From assembly GCF_013389595.1 (NCBI RefSeq), contig NZ_CP058306.1, positions 3,286,001 to 3,350,000 of the forward strand: a stretch of 64,000 nucleotides of DNA. The letters run 5' to 3'. Position 1 is the first letter of the stretch, and every line of letters starts with the position of its first letter. Source of the DNA: Flavobacterium sp. I3-2. Lineage in GTDB: Bacteria > Bacteroidota > Bacteroidia > Flavobacteriales > Flavobacteriaceae. Below, piece after piece: positions 27,854 through 36,565 of the stretch. The position numbers and the translations under genes are program-made. Below the pieces are notes generated by a model, which was given only the letters and a program-made list of their open reading frames with translations, made no database searches and was not told the DNA's origin.

Positions 27854-29388
27854 CCCAACCAACCATCACGATCTAAACTTCGATATTGAATAGCCTCGGC
27901 AATATGCTGGGGCTTTATATTTTGAGAAAAATCTAAATCGGCTATGGTTCTAGAAACTTTTAAAATACGATCATAAGCACGTGCTGATAAATTCAAACGA
28001 TCCATAGCTGTCTTTAAAAGTTGTAAGGAATCCGAATCTAATTCACAAAACTCACGAAGTAATTTGGTTGTCATTTGTGCATTATAATGTATTCCTTTAG
28101 TATTTTGAAAACGACCGCTTTGAATTTTACGAGCAACTACTACTCTATTTCTGATTTCTTCACTTTTTTCTGAAATTGATTTTTCTGAAAGTTTTTCAAA
28201 CGGAACTGGATTTACTTCGATATGAATATCGATTCGGTCTAAAAGTGGCCCAGAAATTTTACTTAAATAACGTTGCATTTCTTGCGGTGAAGAAGTCATG
28301 GGTGAATTCGGATCATTAAAATAACCGCTCGGACTGGGATTCATACTTGCAACCAACATAAAAGATGATGGATAAGAAACCGTAAATTTGGCTCTCGAAA
28401 TCGTTACTTCACGATCTTCTAATGGTTGGCGCATGACCTCCAAAACTTCGCGTTTGAACTCGGGTAATTCATCCAAAAATAAAACACCATTATGAGCCAA
28501 CGAAATTTCGCCAGGTTGCGGATAACTTCCTCCACCAACCAACGAAACCGAAGAAGCTGTATGATGTGGTGAACGAAACGGACGGCGTTTGATTAATCCA
28601 ATATTTTTAACTTTACCAACAATACTATGAATTTTGGTAGTTTCTAGAGCTTCATCAATGGTCATTGGTGGCAAAATACTTGGTAAACGTTTCGCTAACA
28701 TGGTTTTTCCAGAACCTGGCGGACCGATTAAAATAATATTATGACCACCAGCTGCAGCAATTTCCATCGCACGTTTAATACTTTCTTGACCTTTAACTTC
28801 AGAAAAATCAAAAAGAAAAGCATCTTGTTCTTCTGCAAATAATTCATCTTCAGATAAAATAGTTTGCGCAATAAATGTTTTTTCTTGAAAATGATCGATG
28901 ATTTCATTCAAATGAGAAACACCAAAAACGGATAATCCAGAAACAATGGCAGCTTCTTTTTCATTTTCTTTTGGAATAAAAATCGCTTCAAAACCATCTT
29001 CTTTAGCTTTAATTGCCATCGGAAGCGTTCCTTTTATGGGTTGCACACTTCCGTCTAACGAAAGCTCGCCCATAATCAAAATCTTATCTAAATTTATATT
29101 GGTTTTGATTTGAGAGGAAGCAATTAAAATACCAATTGCTAAAGGCAAATCATAAGCTGCGCCTTCTTTTCGTAAATCGGCAGGAGCCATATTGATCGTA
29201 ATCTTTTTTCCCGGAAGTTGATAATTTATATTTTTCAAAGCCGCAGCAATTCGATAACTACTTTCCTTTATGGCATTATCAGGTAAACCTACCAAATGAT
29301 AACCGATGCCCTGATCGATATTCACTTCGATGGTTATGGTTTGAGCTTCGATACCGAAAACGGCACTTCCAAATACTTTTACTAACAT
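27850..29388 (-). CDS. comM: YifB family Mg-chelatase-like AAA+ ATPase
   Basis: A 512-residue protein. It has an N-terminal Lon-like (ribosomal S5) domain (about 1-170, with GLPDNAIKESSYRIAAAL and GELSLDGSVQPIKG), the Walker A motif IGPPGSGKTMLAKRLP (222-229), FRSPHHTASSVSLVGGG, Walker B GVLFLDELPEF, and a C-terminal Mg-chelatase domain ending in AEAIQYRSLDRDGWLG. In other bacteria this protein (ComM/YifB) is a hexameric branch-migration helicase that helps integrate transformed DNA. No competence genes are nearby. The symbol follows the Gammaproteobacterial orthologue. Confidence 0.93.
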   Translation of the reverse strand: MLVKVFGSAVFGIEAQTITIEVNIDQGIGYHLVGLPDNAIKESSYRIAAALKNINYQLPGKKITINMAPADLRKEGAAYDLPLAIGILIASSQIKTNINLDKILIMGELSLDGSVQPIKGTLPMAIKAKEDGFEAIFIPKENEKEAAIVSGLSVFGVSHLNEIIDHFQEKTFIAQTILSEDELFAEEQDAFLFDFSEVKGQESIKRAMEIAAAGGHNIILIGPPGSGKTMLAKRLPSILPPMTIDEALETTKIHSIVGKVKNIGLIKRRPFRSPHHTASSVSLVGGGSYPQPGEISLAHNGVLFLDELPEFKREVLEVMRQPLEDREVTISRAKFTVSYPSSFMLVASMNPSPSGYFNDPNSPMTSSPQEMQRYLSKISGPLLDRIDIHIEVNPVPFEKLSEKSISEKSEEIRNRVVVARKIQSGRFQNTKGIHYNAQMTTKLLREFCELDSDSLQLLKTAMDRLNLSARAYDRILKVSRTIADLDFSQNIKPQHIAEAIQYRSLDRDGWLG

Positions 29389-29424
29389 AGATTCATATAA
29401 ATAGTTGAAAACTAAATATATAAA

Positions 29425-29450
29425 AAAAATCGCTCTGTTGAGCGATTTTA
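29425..29450 (-). terminator. Terminator after the ABC-F gene
   Basis: AAAATCGCTC pairs with GAGCGATTTT around TGTT within 29426-29449, with a T-run on the minus strand. It lies just after the ABC-F stop and ahead of yifB. Confidence 0.85.
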
Positions 29451-31307
29451 CTATTCAATTTTTGAAGATAATTCAAACCAACGTTCTTCTTTCTCTTCTA
29501 AACTTTTTATAATTTTTTGAAGTTCATTTGCTTTAGCTTCTATTTTATCATCGGCTACTTTACCTTCAGCAAATTCATTTTCGATTTGTTTTTTGTTGTA
29601 TTCTAAATCTTTGATTTCTCTTTCGATTTTAGAAAATTCTTTTTGTTCATTAAAACTTAAACCTGCTTTCTTCGGTTGATTTTCTTTCCAATTCACCTTT
29701 TCTTTAGGTTCTTCTTTAACAGGTTCAATCGAATCTTCGTAAGCACGGAAATCGGAATAATTTCCTGGAAAATCTTCAACTTCACCTTCGCCGCGGAAAA
29801 CAAATAAGTGATCAACAATCTTATCCATAAAATAACGGTCGTGCGAAACCACTAGCAAACATCCAGGATAATCCAACAAGAAACTTTCTAAAACATTTAA
29901 AGTTACGATATCCAAATCGTTTGTTGGCTCATCAAGAATCAAGAAATTAGGATTTTGAATTAGAACCGTACATAAATACAAACGTTTCAATTCACCACCA
30001 CTTAATTTTTCAACAAAGTCATATTGTTTTTTACGGTCAAATAAAAATCGTTCTAACAATTGAGCTGCCGAAATTAAACGTCCTTTAGTTAACGGAATAT
30101 ATTCTCCGTATTCTTTAATAATATCAATTACCTTTTGCTCTGGTTTCGGATTGATTCCACTTTGCGTATAATATCCCATTTTGATGGTATCACCAACAAC
30201 AACTTTTCCAGAATCTGGTTGCGTAGTTTGCGTAAGAATATTCAAGAAAGAAGATTTTCCTGTTCCGTTTTTACCAATAATTCCGATACGTTCGCCGCGA
30301 TTGAAATTGTAATTGAAATTGTTTAAAATTACTTTATCACCGAATTTTTTAGACACGCTGTGAAGTTCCACAATTTTGCTTCCCATACGTTCCATGTTAA
30401 TCTCTAACTCAACTGTATGTTCTTTACGACGCGAACTTGCCTTTTCTTTAATTACATAAAAATCATCTTGACGTGATTTTGATTTTGTGGTACGCGCTTT
30501 TGGTTGACGACGCATCCATTCTAATTCTTTTACAAAAAGATTTTTAGCTTTATCGATCGAAGCATTTTCTGCCGCAATTCGTTCTTCTTTTTTCTGAAGA
30601 TAATAAGAATAATTTCCTTTGTATTGATATATTTTTCCGTTATCTAATTCGATGATTTCGTTACAAACACGTTCTAAAAAGAAACGGTCGTGCGTTACCA
30701 TAAACAACGTAATATTTTCTTTAGCAAAATAACTTTCTAGCCATTCAATCATTTCAAGATCTAAATGGTTGGTTGGCTCATCTAGAATCAATAAATCAGG
30801 TTTATTAATTAAGATAATCGCCAAAGCTAAACGTTTTTTCTGTCCGCCCGAAAGATTTTTTACTTTAAGCTTTAAATCTTCAAGTTTAAGTTTAAATAAA
30901 ATTTGTTTGTATTGCGTTTCAAAATCCCAAGCATTATACAAATCCATTTGATCAAAAGCAGCTTGATAAGCTTCTTCTTCTTCTGGATTTTCAAGTGCTT
31001 TTTCGTAACGTTCAATTACTTTTAAAATTTCGTTATCAGAAGCAAAAATACTTTCTTCAATAGTTAATTCATCTTGAAGATAAGGTTCTTGTGAAAGAAA
31101 TTCAACACGAATTCCTTTACGAGTAACCACTTGCCCATTATCTGGTGCATCGTTTCCTGTAATAATTTTAAGAATTGAAGTTTTACCAGATCCGTTTTTT
31201 GCAACAAATGCAACTTTTTGATCTTTATTAATTCCGAACGAAACATCTTCGAACAAGGTTCTTGCCCCGAATGATTTAGATATATTTTCTACTGATAAGT
31301 AATTCAT
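29451..31307 (-). CDS. ABC-F family ATP-binding protein (Uup-like)
   Basis: A 618-residue protein with two ABC ATPase domains and no membrane helices. Walker A motifs are KNGSGKTS and GKNGTGKSS; signatures are LSGGQKKRLAL and LSGGELKRLYL; Walker B motifs are ILDEPTNHLD and ILDEPTNDLD. The interdomain linker (KAKNLFVKELEWMRRQPKAR) and a C-terminal coiled coil (about 540-618) fit the Uup subgroup. ABC-F proteins act on ribosomes, resolving stalls or affecting subunit assembly; some give antibiotic resistance, but this Uup-like form is a housekeeping type. Single gene with a terminator at 29425. Confidence 0.93.
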   Translation of the reverse strand: MNYLSVENISKSFGARTLFEDVSFGINKDQKVAFVAKNGSGKTSILKIITGNDAPDNGQVVTRKGIRVEFLSQEPYLQDELTIEESIFASDNEILKVIERYEKALENPEEEEAYQAAFDQMDLYNAWDFETQYKQILFKLKLEDLKLKVKNLSGGQKKRLALAIILINKPDLLILDEPTNHLDLEMIEWLESYFAKENITLFMVTHDRFFLERVCNEIIELDNGKIYQYKGNYSYYLQKKEERIAAENASIDKAKNLFVKELEWMRRQPKARTTKSKSRQDDFYVIKEKASSRRKEHTVELEINMERMGSKIVELHSVSKKFGDKVILNNFNYNFNRGERIGIIGKNGTGKSSFLNILTQTTQPDSGKVVVGDTIKMGYYTQSGINPKPEQKVIDIIKEYGEYIPLTKGRLISAAQLLERFLFDRKKQYDFVEKLSGGELKRLYLCTVLIQNPNFLILDEPTNDLDIVTLNVLESFLLDYPGCLLVVSHDRYFMDKIVDHLFVFRGEGEVEDFPGNYSDFRAYEDSIEPVKEEPKEKVNWKENQPKKAGLSFNEQKEFSKIEREIKDLEYNKKQIENEFAEGKVADDKIEAKANELQKIIKSLEEKEERWFELSSKIE

Positions 31308-31413
31308 TATATATTTTCTTGTCTTTTTCTGAAAAAGAAAAAAGTTTTTTTAGTATTTAAAGTCTTGCAAATATACCATTTAAAAAGGGAGTTTAACAAT
31401 ACAGTTCATTTAT

Positions 31414-31445
31414 AAAAAAGTTAGTTGAAAACAACTAACTTTTTT
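31414..31445 (-). terminator. Terminator of the barrel gene at 31455
   Basis: AAAAAAGTTAGTTG (31414-31427) pairs perfectly with CAACTAACTTTTTT (31432-31445), with an AAAA loop. Confidence 0.85.
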
Positions 31446-31454
31446 ATAAATTTA

Positions 31455-32096
31455 TTATTCAATTTGTTTCTTTGAATTTAAATTATAAATAAATCTTACG
31501 TTAAAGCTTGCGCCAATATTTCCATAATATGAATTATAAGGTTCTTTTTTAAGAATTCCCATAAAACTCATATATTCTTGATGTTCAATACCAATACTAA
31601 TTTTTTCAGATAAAACAAACTTATAACCAATTCCTAAACCTAAACCAAGATGAACTTTAGATAAATTATCTGTTCCTGTTTTTGTTCCATTAAAAGTCGA
31701 TGATTCTAAAAAAGAAACAGATGGTCCAAAGTTTAAGTTCCAATTTCTATTTTTTCCGAAATGCCAATTAGCATGAATTGGTACAAAAATATAATTTAGC
31801 TTATTTTTATTCTCTGTCACTCGATTAAAATAACCATCAAAATTTTCAATTTTAGCACCAAACGTTCTATATTCAATTCCAAAACGTAAACTCCATCTAT
31901 TATTCGCATAATAATCTGCGTTAATCCCAAAAGTTGGTGTATAAATTGGATCAAATTCTGATGCACTTGGAGCACCATAAAAATCAGAACTCGCAAGACC
32001 AACTAAAACCGAAATTTCAACATCATTCTTTTCATGTACTTGAGATTTTGCAGAAAAAGCTGTCAATAGAGCTATAACTATAATTTTTTTATTCAT
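31455..32096 (-). CDS. Outer-membrane beta-barrel protein
   Basis: 213 residues from the ATG at 32096, which opens a signal peptide (MNKKIIVIALLTAFSAKSQ); the frame stays open to 32156, but that extension is basic and unlikely. The mature part contains strands such as EISVLVGLASSDFYGAP, NRWSLRFGIEYRTFG and KISIGIEHQEYMSFMGIL, and ends ASFNVRFIYNLNSKKQIE. This is the pattern of 8-stranded PorT/OmpX-like barrels. The function is unknown. It is divergent from the yebC gene, with about 80 bases between the starts. Confidence 0.7.
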   Translation of the reverse strand: MNKKIIVIALLTAFSAKSQVHEKNDVEISVLVGLASSDFYGAPSASEFDPIYTPTFGINADYYANNRWSLRFGIEYRTFGAKIENFDGYFNRVTENKNKLNYIFVPIHANWHFGKNRNWNLNFGPSVSFLESSTFNGTKTGTDNLSKVHLGLGLGIGYKFVLSEKISIGIEHQEYMSFMGILKKEPYNSYYGNIGASFNVRFIYNLNSKKQIE

Positions 32097-32176
32097 AAAT
32101 GGGAAAATAATTGTGGTTTTTTTTTTTAGAAAAAATCCTTTTGTTAATTTTGTCAAATATAAAAATAAAAACAGAA

Positions 32177-32887
32177 ATGGGAAGAGCGTTTGAATTTAGA
32201 AAGGCTAGAAAAATGAAACGTTGGTCTGCGATGGCTAAAACGTTTACACGAATTGGTAAAGACATTGTTATCGCTGTTAAAGAAGGCGGACCTCACCCAG
32301 AAAGTAACGCTCGCTTACGTGCTGTAATTCAGAATGCTAAGGCGGCTAATATGCCAAAAGAGAATGTTGAACGCGCTATTAAAAAGGCATCTGAAAAAGA
32401 TACAGCTAACTATAAAGAAGTTTTATTTGAAGGATACGCTCCACACGGAATAGCTTTACTTATTGAAACTGCAACTGACAACAATAATAGAACGGTAGCA
32501 AATATTCGTTCGTATTTTAATAAATGTAACGGAACAATGGGAACACAAGGTTCTGTTGAATTTATGTTTGATCACACTTGTAATTTCCGTATTGCTAAAA
32601 TTGAAGGTTTAGATTTAGAAGAATTTGAATTAGAATTAATTGACTTAGGTGTTGATGAAGTTTTTGAAGATGAAGATGGTATTATGATTTACGGGCCATT
32701 CAATAGCTTTGGGGCCATTCAAAAAGAACTTGAAGAAAGAAGTTTAGAAATTTTATCTTCTGGATTTGATCGTATTCCGCAAGTAACCAAAGAACTTACT
32801 GAAGAACAAATTGCAGATGTTGAAAAGCTTTTAGAAAAAATTGAAGAAGATGATGACGTTCAAAACGTTTTTCATACGATGGCTTAA
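32177..32887 (+). CDS. yebC: YebC/PmpR family protein
   Basis: 236 residues from the ATG at 32177 (MGRAFEFRKARKMKRW); the frame extends back to 32111 but the true start is the conserved MGR. The three-domain YebC fold is recognisable from WSAMAKTFTRIGKDIVIAVK, NAKAANMPKENVERAIKKAS and EGYAPHGIALLIETATDNN. YebC-family proteins were described as transcription regulators, and more recent work links some members to translation through polyproline stretches. It has a perfect-stem terminator at 32900. Confidence 0.95.
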   Translation: MGRAFEFRKARKMKRWSAMAKTFTRIGKDIVIAVKEGGPHPESNARLRAVIQNAKAANMPKENVERAIKKASEKDTANYKEVLFEGYAPHGIALLIETATDNNNRTVANIRSYFNKCNGTMGTQGSVEFMFDHTCNFRIAKIEGLDLEEFELELIDLGVDEVFEDEDGIMIYGPFNSFGAIQKELEERSLEILSSGFDRIPQVTKELTEEQIADVEKLLEKIEEDDDVQNVFHTMA

Positions 32888-32899
32888 TTTATAGATATA

Positions 32900-32928
32900 A
32901 AAAATCCGACAATTGTCGGATTTTTTGT
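32900..32928. terminator. Bidirectional terminator after yebC
   Basis: AAAATCCGACA (32901-32911) pairs perfectly with TGTCGGATTTT (32914-32924), followed by Ts. It also serves the convergent gene ending at 32930. Confidence 0.88.
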
Positions 32929-32929
32929 T

Positions 32930-33343
32930 TTATATAAACATCATTTCAGTTAAGGTTAAACCGCGTGATGCTTTTTTATATTTGAATAAAATTACTTCAT
33001 CTTTTTTAACAACTTTGGTTAAATCGTCATATCTAAAATACACATCTTCACCAGTTGCAGTTATTGAAACAAATCCAAATTTTTTAGCATCGTCCATAAA
33101 CTTGATTTTACCTGAAACAAAATCACTTTCATCTCCTTTATTTGTATTCAAATCGCGTTGTTTTTCAGGTGGCGTATTCGTTAAACGACCTAAAAAGTCA
33201 ACATAAACAAACTGTTCTTCTAATGATTTTCCTTTATTGTTATTGTCTTTTCGTTCTTCTTTTTTCTTAACTTTATCTTGCTTTTTTTTTAATTTGTTTT
33301 TAGCTATTTCGGATTTACGAAAAGTTTGTTGATTTTTTGACAT
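32930..33343 (-). CDS. Cold-shock-domain protein with Lys-rich N-terminus
   Basis: 137 residues. Residues about 1-45 are very basic (KNKLKKKQDKVKKKEERKD). Residues about 75-137 form a cold-shock domain: GKIKFMDDAKKFGFVSI corresponds to RNP1, and EDVYFRYDDL to RNP2 (usually DVFVH). These bind single-stranded RNA or DNA. The histidine/phenylalanine pattern of RNP2 is altered to YFRYD. The middle (LEEQFVYVDFLGRLTNTPP) is a short conserved linker seen in Flavobacteriia. Probably a nucleic-acid-binding protein; the exact role is unknown. Confidence 0.8.
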   Translation of the reverse strand: MSKNQQTFRKSEIAKNKLKKKQDKVKKKEERKDNNNKGKSLEEQFVYVDFLGRLTNTPPEKQRDLNTNKGDESDFVSGKIKFMDDAKKFGFVSITATGEDVYFRYDDLTKVVKKDEVILFKYKKASRGLTLTEMMFI

Positions 33344-33486
33344 ATTTTATTTTTAGATTAATCTTTAAAGTAAAAGTCAAGGTGTAGGTAACGAGAAGAG
33401 AAATTTCAGGAAGAGCTATAGAAAGACTTATATTTAGCAAATTTACGTAAAATATACCAATTTACATCTTGATTATTAGTTAAATA

Positions 33487-33515
33487 AAAAAGCTCCATAT
33501 TTCTATGAAGCTTTA
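33487..33515 (-). terminator. Terminator of the DUF2750-like gene
   Basis: AAAGCTCCATA (33489-33499) pairs with TATGAAGCTTT (33504-33514) with one mismatch, followed by a T-run on the minus strand. Confidence 0.75.
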
Positions 33516-33520
33516 AAATC

Positions 33521-33970
33521 CTAACCAAACATCTTTTTTATTTGGTTTTCAATGTCTTGAATATTTTTAAAATGTTCAAATTCTAAATCTATTTTTTTTG
33601 ATTTTAGCTTCTTAGTTATTGCTAATATCAAATCAATTGGGTCGATTTCTAAACCAACCATTTGTGCATTAAAATCCAAACCAACCAAAAAACTATCGTT
33701 ATAAATCCCAACACACCAATCTTCAAGAAAAGATGAAATGGAAACTTCTTGAATTTTAAAATCTGACCAATCTTCTACACAACAAGATTTGGCTAAATTT
33801 TCATCACTCCAAAAACAAAAAACAGTTACAGGCTCACCTGAGTCATTTGTAAATTGATTCGATCCGCACAAAGCAAATGCATCTTTGCTTTCCATACTAT
33901 AAACAACACCATCTTCGCATATTTTGTTTACAAAATTTTCTAAAATTAAATTTGGTTGTTGCTCTTTCAT
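33521..33970 (-). CDS. DUF2750-like protein
   Basis: A 149-residue cytoplasmic protein. The arrangement TVFCFWSDENLAKSCCVEDW, then VSISSFLEDWCVGIYND, followed by FLVGLDFNAQMVGLEIDPIDL, matches the DUF2750 family (immunity/SUKH-like small proteins whose function is not settled). There is a helical C-terminal extension (about 118-149). I cannot assign a role. It is alone, with its own terminator, between a cold-shock-domain gene and clpS. Confidence 0.65.
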   Translation of the reverse strand: MKEQQPNLILENFVNKICEDGVVYSMESKDAFALCGSNQFTNDSGEPVTVFCFWSDENLAKSCCVEDWSDFKIQEVSISSFLEDWCVGIYNDSFLVGLDFNAQMVGLEIDPIDLILAITKKLKSKKIDLEFEHFKNIQDIENQIKKMFG

Positions 33971-34048
33971 ATTTTACTTAATTAATTAGCTACAAAGATA
34001 GCCTTTATCGTTCAAAGTTTAAAATCTGATCTACTGAAAGAAAATTTT

Positions 34049-34324
34049 TTATTGAATTTCCGCACTTAAACCTGCATCCAACAAAGCAGAGCACATCGGA
34101 ACTAACTCTTTCATGCTTCCAGTTTTTACGGTACATTTTCCTTTGTAATGAACTAATAAAGCACATTGTTCAGCTTGTAAAGCTTCGTGATTGCAAACAC
34201 GAATTAAAGTTTCAATAACATGATCAAAAGTATTTACATCATCGTTAAACAGAATAATTTCATTGTTATTTCCTAACAATTCTTCTACAGAAACCTCTTC
34301 TAATACTTTCTCTTTAGTACTCAT
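34049..34324 (-). CDS. clpS: ATP-dependent Clp protease adaptor ClpS
   Basis: A 91-residue protein with the ClpS core: IILFNDDVNTFDHVIETL contains the FNDD motif that holds the N-degron pocket, and HEALQAEQCALLVHYKGKC and GSMKELVPMCSALLDAGLS follow. ClpS delivers N-end-rule substrates to ClpAP/ClpCP. It lies 1 base after the prmA stop, so it is co-transcribed with it, an arrangement common in this phylum. The length is normal. No clpA/clpC is in the window. Confidence 0.95.
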   Translation of the reverse strand: MSTKEKVLEEVSVEELLGNNNEIILFNDDVNTFDHVIETLIRVCNHEALQAEQCALLVHYKGKCTVKTGSMKELVPMCSALLDAGLSAEIQ

Positions 34325-34325
34325 T

Positions 34326-35165
34326 TTATTTTTTTATAAATTTTAATGAAACCCAATTATTACGTTCTAATTGCGACACATAGTCTAATCCTAATTTTTC
34401 AGCTTCAGCTTGAATAAAAGGAATATCTTCGGTATAGAATCCACTAAACAAAATGGTTGCATTTGCTTTCATTGTTTTAACGTAAGCGTGCATATCTTCT
34501 AACAAAATATTACGATTGATGTTAGCAATTACTAAATCATACGTTGGTTCTTGAGTTAAAATTGAAGCATCACCTTCAAAAACATCCATATTGGTAATAT
34601 TATTACGTTCACCGTTTTCGATAGAATTCAAATAACACCAATTGTCAATATCAATAGCATCGGCATGTTTTGCGCCTTTCATCAAAGCTAAGATAGCTAA
34701 AATTGCTGTTCCGCATCCCATATCTAAAACTTCCATATCTATCACGTCCATCGCTAAAAGATGTTTCATCATCATGTATGTAGTTTCATGATGTCCCGTT
34801 CCGAAGCTCATTTTTGGTTCAATAACAATTTCGTACGGCGCATTTTTTGACTCATGAAATGGAGCTCTTACATAACAAATTCCATCTACATCAATCGGAT
34901 CAAAATTCTTTTCCCATTCTTCATTCCAATTTACTTGTTCGATTTCTTCTTTTGTATATGAAATCGTAAATTCATCTGAATCTAAAATATAAATATCTTC
35001 TAAAATATCTTCAGTCCATAACGATTCTTGAACAAAAGCAGACAAACCTTCTTCAGTTTCAATGAAGCTTTCAAAAGCTTTTTCGCCAAGTTCTGCTAAT
35101 AAAATTTCAACTCCAACTTCCTTAGGTTCAACAGTGAAATGATATGCGATATATTTTGGTTCCAT
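34326..35165 (-). CDS. prmA: Ribosomal protein L11 methyltransferase
   Basis: A 279-residue SAM-dependent methyltransferase. The SAM motif is VLDMGCGTAILAILALMKGA, preceded by SFGTGHHETTYMMMKHLL and followed by YDLVIANINRNILLEDM (NPPY-like motif replaced by ANINRN, typical of PrmA). It trimethylates lysines of ribosomal protein L11. It is the first gene of a unit with clpS. A CAAAAATA element (minus-strand TAnnTTTG, TATTTTTG) at 35206-35213 could be its -7 box and lies next to the divergent porin promoter. Confidence 0.94.
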   Translation of the reverse strand: MEPKYIAYHFTVEPKEVGVEILLAELGEKAFESFIETEEGLSAFVQESLWTEDILEDIYILDSDEFTISYTKEEIEQVNWNEEWEKNFDPIDVDGICYVRAPFHESKNAPYEIVIEPKMSFGTGHHETTYMMMKHLLAMDVIDMEVLDMGCGTAILAILALMKGAKHADAIDIDNWCYLNSIENGERNNITNMDVFEGDASILTQEPTYDLVIANINRNILLEDMHAYVKTMKANATILFSGFYTEDIPFIQAEAEKLGLDYVSQLERNNWVSLKFIKK

Positions 35166-35205
35166 TTTCTTAACGTTTTAATAATATTACTTAAATTAGA
35201 GGGTA

Positions 35206-35225
35206 CAAAAATAATCATAGTTTTG
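35206..35225. promoter_or_regulatory. Paired divergent -7 boxes (prmA / porin)
   Basis: Minus-strand TATTTTTG at 35213-35206 and plus-strand TAGTTTTG at 35218-35225 both fit the TAnnTTTG consensus and lie 4 bases apart, pointing outwards to prmA and to the porin gene. No TTG is seen at the ideal distance for either. The two promoters would share DNA. Confidence 0.4.
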
Positions 35226-35244
35226 CGAAAACATATTAATAAAT

Positions 35245-36465
35245 GTGATGAAAAAAGTTATTTTATTGTTATTATTTGCTTTATCAAGTCAAAGTTACGC
35301 TCAAGTTAAAATCACAGAAGATGAAGAATTCAAACTTTCCGCGTTGCCTTACTACAATTACGGAAAAGGATTAGGAATGACTTCGGCAGATAGTTTATTT
35401 CAATTTAACATTCGATTTAGAATGCAAAACCGAATAACAGTTTATGATTTTGAAGGCGAAGAAACAAGTTACGATGCGCAAATTAGACGTTTAAGACTTC
35501 GTTTTGATGGCTATGTTGGAAGTCCGCAATTTCAATACGTTATTCAGTTAGCATTTTCAACGGGTGATGTTGGTAAAGTAAATGATGGCGATCATTTAAA
35601 CTTGATTCGTGATGCTGCGATAACCTATAAACCAAATAAAAATTGGAATTTTATTTTTGGACAAACAAAAATTCCTGGAAATAGACAACGTATCAATTCA
35701 TCTGGAGCTTTACAATTAACAGATCGTTCGATAAACAACGCGAGTTTTAACATCGATCGTGATTTTGGTTTTCAAGTTTATTATTTAAATGAACACAAAA
35801 ATAAATTTTCTTACAATATAAAAACGGCGCTTACTACAGGTAATGGAAGAAACGTTACTGATAAAGATACTAATGTTGCTTTAACAGGAAAACTTGAACT
35901 TTTACCTTTTGGTACATTTACTAAAGGTGGTGATTATTTTGAAGGAGATTTAGCTCGTGAAATTAAACCTAAGCTTATGGTTTCTGGTGGATATCATCAA
36001 AACAACGGAAGCTGGTTAGATAAAGGTCAACAAGGAAAAGAATTATTTCAAGCTAGAACACTAAAAAATGTTTTTGTTGATGCGATTTTAAAATATCAAG
36101 GTTGGTCTGGAATGTTTGCTTATATGAGTAGAAACGCTCATGATCCAATTACAACAAGAACAAATGATGTGGGTCAAATTGAGACTTCATATGTTTACGC
36201 TGGCGAAGGAAACGATTATCAATTAAGTTATACATTTCCTTCAAAATGGGAAGTTATCGGAAGATATTCAAGACAAAATGTGGCAAGTGAAATTTATAAA
36301 CTAAACGTTCCTAATACCAAACAATTTAGCTTAGGTGTTACAAAGTATATTTGGGAACATGCTTTTAAAATTCAAGGTGAAGTTACTTACGATAAATTAC
36401 ACTTCCACGATGCATCTACAAAAAACAATTGGTATTTCCGTTTCCAAATAGAAATGGGAATTTAA
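35245..36465 (+). CDS. OprO/OprP-like phosphate porin
   Basis: 406 residues with a signal peptide (MMKKVILLLLFALSSQSYAQ). The mature protein has the porin O/P pattern: FQFNIRFRMQNRITVYDF, DAQIRRLRLRFDGYVGSP and RQRINSSGALQLTDRSINNA (the Arg-rich entrance), then further 16-stranded-barrel repeats ending in WYFRFQIEMGI. It should form an anion-selective outer-membrane channel for phosphate or polyphosphate; specificity is inferred from the family. It has its own terminator at 36491-36529. Confidence 0.85.
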   Translation: MMKKVILLLLFALSSQSYAQVKITEDEEFKLSALPYYNYGKGLGMTSADSLFQFNIRFRMQNRITVYDFEGEETSYDAQIRRLRLRFDGYVGSPQFQYVIQLAFSTGDVGKVNDGDHLNLIRDAAITYKPNKNWNFIFGQTKIPGNRQRINSSGALQLTDRSINNASFNIDRDFGFQVYYLNEHKNKFSYNIKTALTTGNGRNVTDKDTNVALTGKLELLPFGTFTKGGDYFEGDLAREIKPKLMVSGGYHQNNGSWLDKGQQGKELFQARTLKNVFVDAILKYQGWSGMFAYMSRNAHDPITTRTNDVGQIETSYVYAGEGNDYQLSYTFPSKWEVIGRYSRQNVASEIYKLNVPNTKQFSLGVTKYIWEHAFKIQGEVTYDKLHFHDASTKNNWYFRFQIEMGI

Positions 36466-36486
36466 CTTAGAAAGTTCTAAAATCTC

Positions 36487-36530
36487 AAAAAAAAAGCTGC
36501 TACTAATACAATTTAGGATGCAGCTTTTTC
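36487..36530 (+). terminator. Terminator after the porin gene
   Basis: AAAAAGCTGC (36491-36500) pairs with GCAGCTTTTT (36520-36529), with a 19-base loop and a short T-run. Confidence 0.75.
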
Positions 36531-36565
36531 TTGAAAAGCATCAGTTTACTAACTGACTATCAATT

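Noticed and set aside
29451..31307. ABC-F antibiotic resistance (ARE) protein
   Set aside because: The C-terminal coiled coil and linker fit the housekeeping Uup type.
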